From the NCBI GenBank assembly GCA_948099385.1, contig CANUEZ040000024.1, forward strand, positions 21,402,001-21,466,000: 64,000 bases of DNA. The letters are read 5' to 3'. This stretch comes from Fasciola hepatica. Lineage: Eukaryota; Platyhelminthes; Trematoda; Plagiorchiida; Fasciolidae. Of the stretch, positions 56,279 through 64,000 are shown piece after piece (position 1 is the stretch's first letter; every line of letters starts with the position of its first letter). The position numbers and the translations under genes were made by a program. The notes under the pieces were generated by a model, which ran no database searches, was not told the origin of the DNA, and worked only from the letters and a program-made list of their open reading frames with translations.

Positions 56279-57659
56279 AGTCCGATCACGGCTAGTTTTG
56301 GTAAACCTAAGGACATAAGTCAATCCAGTCTCCATAAATTCCTACGTGACAGGCAGATGCGAACCATTCACTATGGGGGTTTGCACGCCCGTCCCCACAG
56401 GACAGGCCGACCGACAACATCTGGCTGATTTTCCAGCATTTTCACCGCTAGTTTGCAGCAAGTTGACTGTTGCCCGTCGGCGCTGGGACACTGACCTTAC
56501 CTCCTGGGCAGCGCTTAATGTGTGAAGAAAGCAGCTTAGTTATTCGCACCACATCAACAGCAGAGATTCCTCGAGCTCCATCCGCCCCGTCTGTTTTCCC
56601 TTATGCTGTTTACGAATGAAAGGTTTCTGGAGCAAAAAATAATAATCCGAATATTTTATGATGTCAGATCTACCAAGTATCACCATACAATTTGTATACA
56701 AGCCTCAACTACGCGGCCAAAACGATTGGCAAGCTAGCACCAAATTTCGGCGGAACACAACACCAAACGCGGTCACAAATACAATACGCAGGAGCCAGTA
56801 GTCTTTCGCGTGGCATTGCTGGAATTCGATCTAGAACAGGGAAAACAGGGAAGACCACGAGCACAAGGCCCAGTGGTGTATCAGCAGGTACCTAAGCTTA
56901 CAATAATGGGACACAAATACGTCTGCCAACAGCCTGATCAAAACACAGCGGTAGATACGGGATAGACCTGTAGAACAACGTTAAATGTTGTCATGCTGGC
57001 CTTACGGATGCATACAGACTGAAACTTGTTTAGCTGATAAAATGCAGCTTGAAAAAGACGGATTCAATGATGGATGTGACGCTGGACTTTTTTTCCAGTT
57101 TCTTCGAATTCGATAAATATAGTTTTGCCCAAGATCTGCTCCGTTGATGGCCGTGTCCGTTTCTGCTCGCGGCGCCACTGTGGCTGACGCGATGCTTGAT
57201 GACTCAGAAATTTCCTTTGTTTTTTTCTTGATATCTATGTTCATTTTAAAATTTGTGAATGAATAACCTTTTCTGGCAAAAGATACTGATAACTCCTCAG
57301 CTCATCCAAGTGTCAGTGTTCAGAATCGTCTGCGAATGCATTCGGGCGGAATGCCTAAGCTCCTTTCCTAATACTATGTGGCACTCTGTTGTATGCATAC
57401 CCGATGTTCATAAATGCCTCCAATTGAGTAAATAACTTTGTTGATTGATGGCTCATTTCAAACATGAAGTCGTTGTCCGGAGTTTGTCATAGTGCAAGTT
57501 CTTGGAACACAGTTTGAAGTTGAGCCTCGGTGTTTGCAACATAACCACGGCACCCAGTTGATTGAGGACCAAATGTATTTTGGGAGAAGGTGTCTCGTTC
57601 TCATTGGGGGTTCTCATCAGCGAGTCGATGAAAACTTTCCGCGACCCTCAGACGTACAA
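56279..57659. other. No gene recognised
   Basis: Short frames only, on both strands. The right flank of palindrome 2 lies at the start. Nothing here resembles the 5' half of rpS8, which begins to be recognisable at 57660. Confidence 0.4.
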
Positions 57660-57932
57660 GCAATATCACGGAAAACCTAAACCATATACGTTGTGTGCAA
57701 TGCATCGAACAACGAATTGGTTCACACGGGGACCTTGGTGGAAAACGTGATCGTGAAAGTGGACAGTGATCCTTTCAGGCAGTGGTTCAAAGCCCAGTAT
57801 CTTAAGGGATTGGGAAGCCGGAAGGCACCCACCGGGAAGGCGGCCCAGGCTGCAGCAGCTGAGAATACCGAAGATGTTCTTTTAAGACAAGGGGATAAAT
57901 CCTGCCTGCGACGCCAAACATTGTGTCCGTAG
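57660..57932 (+). pseudogene. Ribosomal protein S8 (eS8) pseudogene fragment
   Basis: The frame reads SRKT, a TAA stop at 57678-57680, then VVCNASNNELVHTGTLVENV and VDSDPFRQWFKAQYLKGLG. Eukaryotic S8 of the small ribosomal subunit has, at the same order and spacing, RKTR...VVYNASNNELVRTKTLVKN and a PYRQWYE segment followed by LGRKKG. Clear similarity ends near 57825; the alanine-rich tail may be the diverged continuation. The stop inside the conserved block, and the absence of the rest of the protein on either side, point to a broken copy. A real exon is less likely because no splice acceptor sits at the stop. Confidence 0.75.
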
Positions 57933-58499
57933 TTATTAGCAGAACACGTACTGGCGGCGTTGAATTTATTTGTATGAGCGTAACTACAAAACTCGGCCGT
58001 GGCCGGCAAGTAAGCCGGAAGCAAACAAGTAAATTTGCATGAAGAGCTGAACCACGTGTGCTATCACGCACAACAGAGTGGGACCAATCAGTACATAGTA
58101 AAATCGATAATTCATTACTGCTGCCGCTGAAGCTTAAATAAAGGTCAAGGCAAATCAGGCGTATGTCCATCCATTACTGGATTATTGATCGGTTGTCCGG
58201 GGAGAGTGCGTAACTTTAACCAGGCACAACACAGCAAACTAGGAGGAAGAGTCGGGATGGCAAATCTCATGTGCTAATTGTCCTTCGAGAACTGACTCTA
58301 GTGCGTACCGAAGACTCGCGATCCATAGACACCGTGAAAGAAGGACCTTCGAGTGCTCTTATCAAATGAGCAGTAACCCCCACAAAATTTGCTGTATCGG
58401 AGTTCTGTGGACTGAAGGTAGTTGTAAAGTAAAAGTATGCTAGCAAGATTTGTCTGCAAAAAATCACCATTAGAAATCGAAGGCTCAAAATTTATCAAA
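57933..58499. other. No gene recognised
   Basis: No motif found on either strand. On the - strand this lies downstream of the gypsy RT fragment and may hold more of it in unrecognisable form. Confidence 0.35.
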
Positions 58500-59420
58500 G
58501 AAATTGGGACGACAGAACTTTGGGCGTAAGTCGGTAGAAAATAAGTACCAGCCGACTCACAGAGGTGAGAGGGACTGCAAAATTTTCAACCACAAAGCAA
58601 AGTTACCGGACATGCCAGACGGAAATTTAACAGGAGAGCAAAATCGAGACCTGAACGGCCTTTCATTGCGTTGGGCGTCTCTTTTAGTGACCGAGCTCAG
58701 TTTCCTGTCACCTAAATATAATCTTGGGGTACCGTCCCTTTCCTTCACTAACACAATGTGTGCAGACCATGGTGACTGCGACGGCTTGATAAAATCATTC
58801 CGTGGAAAACTTTGGATTATCGTGCAGACCTCCCCCTGCAAGGGTGGAAGGATTTGACGAAGAAAGATTTTGCAAGTAGCAGTGCCACTGGAATCTATTT
58901 GATTCGTTGGGCAACCTGTGCAACTAAGGCTTGAGCTGCTCCAAGCAAAGGCATCAAAGTGGCTAACGACCGGCTCTGTGAACTGATCCTTGACTGTTGG
59001 GTCGCACACATCGTCCAGTGTTCGCAAAACGTCGCTGATATGAAAATTGTTACATGGCCCTCTCTTGCTCTGGAGTATAGTATGGCGTTTATTCTCTTTG
59101 GATTACCGGTCTGGTTATTAGACAAACCCAAATGGGTTCGTGCGACCAATAAGCTATTTTCCAAGTTTGGCTGAGAGTGCGATCGAATCAACAAGTCTAT
59201 TCCGGGGAGGATATCACACGTGATTTGGTTGACAATAATTGTCGGGTGTTGCACGCTACACCCCATTACCTCCAACTTACCTCCACAACCCTGCTGATTG
59301 TAGCACTGTTGGCTGCAAAATGCTTCAAACCGCGCATTTTGGTGACAATTTTTCACCTCTCTCAGAGAAGATACTCTAATCAACGACCGTGAAACTTTCG
59401 TATCACTCGGCCCCATCAGT
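58500..59420 (-). pseudogene. pol: Second Ty3/gypsy remnant: protease end and RT start
   Basis: On the - strand the frame 58895-59416 has VQHPTIIVNQITCDILPGID, the C-terminal part of a gypsy protease (family: ...CILGIDFL). Downstream the frame 58557-59027 carries PRNDFIKPSQSPWSAHIVLV, then KERDGTPRLY and DRKLSSVTKRDA, the first RT block of gypsy elements. No DTG/DSG active site and no YxDD are present, so only a piece of pol remains, with a frame change between the two parts. It is on the opposite strand to the gypsy element at 14.5-31.4 kb and belongs to a different subgroup by its motifs. Confidence 0.78.
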
Positions 59421-59764
59421 GTAGTGCCACATTTTGTCCTTCATTAGACTCAGCGCCCACGCATATATGAAAGGTTCCAAGCGAGGTCTTGCAGACCTCA
59501 TGTGTGGGCAGACCACACTGGCTGCCCTAGACATCATTGTCCCTTTTACGTCAGACAGTGCCCCAAACATCGCCGACGTATACTGCCCAGTGGGTTTGAA
59601 ACTGTTGTGCACAAGTACGCATTAGTCTCCTACAACAGTAGTGGCCTCACTCCTTCCAGAGACGGCGAGCCCGACGTGCCTGTTGTCTTTGCTACAACTG
59701 CCCTACAACAGGTGTTTGTATCTGGCCTCATTTATTGGTAAATCCTTCTTCCCCGTGTATGCGT
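59421..59764. other. No gene recognised
   Basis: Short frames without motifs. The - strand frame to 59612 may be upstream gypsy sequence. Confidence 0.3.
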
Positions 59765-60491
59765 TAATCCTGTTTAGTTGAACTCACAGGTGACTTTAGG
59801 TCTTCCGTTCTACTAATTTGATGTCATGGATAGATGGGAACCTGGAGCGGTCCGGTGTAGTTGCCAGTTAATTGGCATATACGAGGCACATTAGTGGTCT
59901 CAACACGAAGCCTCGTGGCACACCACCGTGTGCTTCAGCCAGTTCAGACCTATTGTTCTCGGCCTGTAAAATGCAGGCTCTGTTACTAGGTGGTTGTCAA
60001 CCTATTTCACGATCCTTGGGGTCACCCTGTGTGTTTAAGTTTGCTTAGCAAGAAACGGTGACTAACTGAATCCAAGGCTTTTCGAAAACCAAGGCAACAT
60101 GGCTCCGCGCGCTTCTCTTGATCTAACCTGCTAGTTACCTCAACGGAAGGTGGTAGCAAGTTAGCTAGACGGGAGCTTTCCTCAACGAATCCGTGATTTT
60201 GCCTGACGATCAGTTGATGGTTCATTAGATGCTCAATCAATCAGTCTCCGCCCCGCCTGTCCAGTACCTTTAATGTGACGGATAATGGACTTGCGAGGTG
60301 GTTTTCCGAAGTCGACTCCTGTCTGCCCCTTTTCCCAATGGGGACCACGTGAGTCAATTACAAGTTGACCGGTAGTTTTCTGTGTCTGGGGACGGGTTAA
60401 ATAGCCGTGTTGGAGGTTCAAGCAATATATTGGTGTTGGGTGGACAGTGCAGCCCCCCAGTATTCAGACGCAGATTGCAGTTGTGATGTTA
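59765..60491 (-). repeat. Third copy of the palindrome 1 repeat, part 1 (with CR1-type RT)
   Basis: Reverse complement of 34781-35507; paired positions sum to 95272. From about 59881 to 60491 the match is nearly perfect, while 59765-59880 is only about 80% similar. On the - strand it carries the same RT text as 34850-35480 (HIKGTGQAGRRLI, LGFRKALDSVSHRFLL). Confidence 0.9.
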
Positions 60492-63102
60492 ACCTGCAGT
60501 TCCTTTTGTCTAGACCAGTGCGGGGTTACAGCGCGCCGTTCGCGCCCTCTCCGTATACTTGCCGACCCCGCCTTACTCAGCTTGAACCCTTTTGGGTTCC
60601 TTGCAAAATCCTTGACCATTTTGCTGATGTCTAATACAGTAGTCGTTACGCGATCTGGATAGTTACGTTGTGCGACCTCTGCTCTGACTACACGCCGGCA
60701 TTGATAAGCCTACTCCTAACAGCTATGGGCAAAGCCTCGCCTGTATTGGTTGTCGGATCGAGGAAAGTAATCATTGCACATTTATAATTTATTATCCACA
60801 AGTTTACTTCTTCTATCCCCCTCGAGCCCAAGCACTAATAGTGTTGTCCAAAGTCAGCGATGATTTGTCTGCCACCATGTAGACTCAGTTACAAAACCGG
60901 AATTCTTACTGACACCAATTCCCTTAGTAAACTGTTGCATCTTTATTGAAAGGTGCTCACCTTCACTTAGTTCTCTTCTCCCAGGCTATAACTCAGTGGT
61001 CTCATCGTCCTGTTTCTTGCACTCCTCGATCACTCGAGTCCTACCATGCTGATTACCATTCTTTAATAACCAATACTCACCGATCAGCGTATTTGCTCAA
61101 GGTAAGTTAACACCCTATTTCACGTAGCAAGCGTACGTATCTCATTACGCATGAACCCATGGAAAACCAACACATTCGCACCCACATAAAAAAGCCTCAC
61201 CTCAGCTCTGAGCGTTTCCTTTTCTTTATATAATTTCTCCGCCCCCACCTACAGCCAGGTCAACAACCTGACTGCTGTCCTCCCTTTTCCCATTCCCATT
61301 TATGACCCCCACCCTCTTCCACTGTTTTATTTTTGACCCCCAACTGAGCCCCTTTACTATTCTACCACCTATCAGCCTAACCATTTTGCACTCTGGCTAA
61401 GCATGCGCTCAATATCCCCACATCAACTAAACGCCCTAAGAAAAACTACCAGTCTCCGCTCTTTAATCCCTAGTAGGTAGGCCAACTGGCCATCAGGTAG
61501 CATTCTAACTCTAATTGCCGCTAAGCAATTAATTATAACCCCCAGCTGGAGCATTCTCCAGACTGCTGCATTTCTTCTCTATTCCAGAACCCACTGGTTA
61601 CCTGGGTAGCCCGTCGACCAAATCGACGTTATCCCTGGATTACATAACGGACTAAACTATTTGATCAATCAGATTGGCCGTGGTTAAACCTATACTCACA
61701 CCTGATGAGGCGATATATAGAGCACCTTACATGACTAACCGGTGATCACAATCCCTTGACCAGGATTACAATCATTCATGATAGTCTCACCGGACCGCCG
61801 GACGGACTCCTGACATCACCCATCAGCATCCATTTCCCGTACTCCACACGAACAGTTCAACTCATTTTGCGTGCTGGACCGGAGTCTGGCCCTCGCCGTT
61901 GCTTTTCGTACCTACTCTCCCTAGTTCGTCAGCCTAGCCCTTTTTGACTGCTGCCCTCATCTTGCACTAACTGCCATCAAGGGCTACCAATGTCTTTATA
62001 AAACAAAGTACCAACCACTTGGTTATTAATTCTTTTATCACGTATGCGGAAAATCTTACTTTTGCACTCATCTTCCTCTGTTTCTTCGGGTCTGGCCTCT
62101 CCCAGTCACCGCAGTCCCCCTTTCTCTTCGCCACCTGTGCGTATTTGCTTGGTAGCATCAGCAGCGTTTGTCACCAAGTGTTTCCTCGGCGGCTTGTTGA
62201 AATTCCCAGTTGTGTCCATTAACCATTCACGCTCCTTAAATGCACACTGCATTCCCGGTGAGAGCTTCTGCCTCCATGTGATTTTCTATATAATAACGGA
62301 ATTACCTATACAGAAAGACCAATCTGATTATCCCATTTGACTCACTTGCATTCGTATCACAGGCACCCCCCACAATGAGTTGTCCGATGGAGGTTCAATC
62401 TTCTCTATATCCTGTAGGCATCTCCGACTGCATTTTGATAACACCGTGTTAACTCTACTTTCAATCTTCTTTTGGTAAAACTCTCAGCCAGTTTCTCAAT
62501 ATTGAGTCCTCAAATATCCAGTTGGTGCCACACCACGACTCCTTCTACACTTCTCGACTCTTCTTTGAATCTCTTTCACTCCACCGCTCTCTCTCTATCT
62601 TCATCGACTGCATAGCAAATTCCATAGATCACCGTGATCCATTCTGGACTACCGGACCCGTCGTAGACAGTTGTCAGCATTCATAATGCAAGTTGTGTAA
62701 TATTCTTGCATCAACTCCCTGTTCATGTTGTGCTGTCCGACACCAGTTGATTTATGGGTTCTTGCAAACACAGCACTTTTGCCCCTCTTCAGTATTGCTT
62801 TTTCTGCATTCCCACGTCCATCCCGCTAACCGCATCGTCCCCCTTCCGAATTCGAAACCGATTCGCAATGGCCGCGCTGACCCCCTCTCTTTAGCTCACT
62901 TAAACACCGTCCAAGCTGATTCTTCTATTACTGCAATTGTGTGAACCATGTACTTCAAAATTGTGATTACCCTACATTACTGTGAACTGCTGTTCTCTGA
63001 TCACGCCTTGTGCATGTGTCTTGACTACGATCAAGAAATATACCAATATTATTATTATTATTTTTATTATTATCATTACTATTATTATTATTATATTAAT
63101 AG
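60492..63102 (+). mobile_element. 2,611-bp insertion of unknown type with ATT-rich tail
   Basis: The insertion is defined by comparison with the uninterrupted copy at 34780/34781. Left flank is ...TTGTGATGTTA, right flank TTTCCCCC..., and the inserted length is exactly the offset between the two paired-coordinate sums (97883 minus 95272). No target duplication is visible. The right end is GATCAAGAAATATACCAATATT followed by an ATT-type simple repeat, as at LINE 3' ends in many animals. I find no RT or endonuclease motif, so it could be a LINE 3' part, a non-autonomous retroposon, or non-mobile DNA lost from the other copies. Confidence 0.65.
63046..63098 (+). repeat. ATT/TTA microsatellite at the insertion end
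   Basis: About 50 bp of ATT repeats with small interruptions (one T run and one CATTACT), directly at the right end of the 2,611-bp insertion. Confidence 0.9.
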
Positions 63103-63472
63103 TTTCCCCCAATATATCTTACGTTTGGACTTACTTGAATCACTTATTTATTTGGTAATTTAAATTTGTATCTAATCGCGCCACGATGTATTGGTAGCAT
63201 CTACGTTACTTCTCTCCGATTGGTTGGTTTTTCCAGCTGCCTGCTGATCATCGAGGCCGGCCTGCTACCTCCGTGGAGAATCTGTATGGGCAGCTGAGTA
63301 CAGTGCTGTCAGGGCCACATGACTTGGGTGCTCAATGAAACAATGAACTTCTGCCGGTTGACACTTCATCCTTCTTCGATTGAAGCAACTGTGTGGTCTA
63401 GGTTTAACCATTGCGCTTCCACTGTTATTCACATTTTGCAATGCAAAGAATAGTCGTGTCATCGAGCGTTTA
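63103..63472 (-). repeat. Third copy of the palindrome 1 repeat, part 2
   Basis: Reverse complement of 34411-34780; paired positions sum to 97883. Matches almost base for base up to AAACGCTCGATGACACG, then similarity stops. No coding motif in the shared - strand frame. Confidence 0.9.
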
Positions 63473-64000
63473 GGTTAAACACGAGCGTCTTTTCCATTTA
63501 AAGGATGGAACTTCCGTAGATTGGTATGGGGGGGAACAACATATCTGGCGGCCAGTACCTTGGCCGGTGGCAAAAACTAATTCTGTGGAGTCCGATCCGA
63601 AAGTTATGATGACAACGCAGATGAGCCTGATGGACTTAACCTTTACTTTGCTGGCGGATTGGGGACCAACAACAGCCGTTTGTTTGTGCACCACTGTCCA
63701 CAATATACGCCACAATCTTTATCTTCATTATCATCTGGCGGGCAGGGATCAAATTTGAACCGTAGTGCAAATCCCATGGAGTTAATTGTGTAACCCGCTG
63801 TCAAGGATGACGAAACTTAATTTGGTCTGTCGCTAGTGAGACTGGCGCTGCCGTGCGCATGTGATGTACTATCACATGTCCCTTGCTAATCCTCGATGTC
63901 CACCTTAATTGTACTTCACAGACTCCAAAATAGGCATTAGAACGGATGACTTCCTCAGTTAGAATTCGGTTTAAGTGCCTCCAGCTGGTAAAGAATGCCT
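63473..64000. other. No gene recognised
   Basis: Short frames only. The sequence continues past the window edge. Confidence 0.35.

Noticed and set aside
41060..56300. Palindrome 2 as a DNA transposon with very long terminal inverted repeats
   Set aside because: No target duplication at 41085/56279, no transposase frame in arms or spacer, and homology fades instead of ending at a defined inner motif. Kept only as an alternative to be tested by searching for other copies.
1..64000. Possible CRISPR array, prophage or bacterial operon
   Set aside because: No short regularly spaced direct repeats, no ribosome-binding sites before frames, and all recognised genes are eukaryotic retroelement or ribosomal genes.

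Overview
The window reads as eukaryotic, repeat-rich DNA, most likely from a parasitic flatworm (trematode or cestode). The evidence is a Ty3/gypsy element with CsRn1-type traits (tRNA-Trp-like primer site, CHCC-type Gag), BEL/Pao LTR elements, and decayed RTE- and CR1-type LINEs. I see no bacterial operon structure, no rRNA or tRNA gene I would defend, and no intact host gene. The only host-gene trace I recognise is a broken fragment of ribosomal protein S8 near 57.7 kb. The species call is inference; the repeat families are read directly.

Layout. 0-3.9 kb: old repeats, including an inverted pair (0.86/2.3 kb) and a direct pair (0.15/3.3 kb). 3.9-13.3 kb: remnants of four RTE LINEs on the + strand (3.9-6.7, 7.3-10.3, 10.5-10.7, 12.9-13.3). 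14.5-31.4 kb: a three-level nest of LTR retrotransposons. A decayed gypsy element is split inside its integrase by a decayed BEL/Pao element (17670-30720, 5-bp target duplication CCCCT). That element is split inside its own pol by a younger BEL/Pao element of the same family (20609-27313, target duplication CCACT, 379-bp LTRs with one mismatch by eye). The inner element has gag and pol in one frame but carries two in-frame stops.

31.4-36.8 kb: a palindrome with 1,648-bp arms and a 2,095-bp spacer, holding CR1-type LINE sequence. 39.4-40.5 kb: another decayed non-LTR reverse transcriptase on the - strand. 41.1-56.3 kb: a much larger palindrome with 6,254-bp arms, about 99.9% identical by eye, a 2,685-bp unique spacer, and a decayed CR1 LINE in each arm. 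57.7 kb: rpS8 pseudogene. 58.5-59.4 kb: a second gypsy remnant on the - strand. 59.8-63.5 kb: a third copy of the first palindrome's repeat, split by an exact 2,611-bp insertion ending in an ATT-rich tail.

The genes do not form a pathway; they are generations of retroelements inserted into one another. The least explained features are the two near-identical palindromes: they show no target duplications, mobile-element ends are not obvious, and the larger one has all observed mismatches in its outer third.
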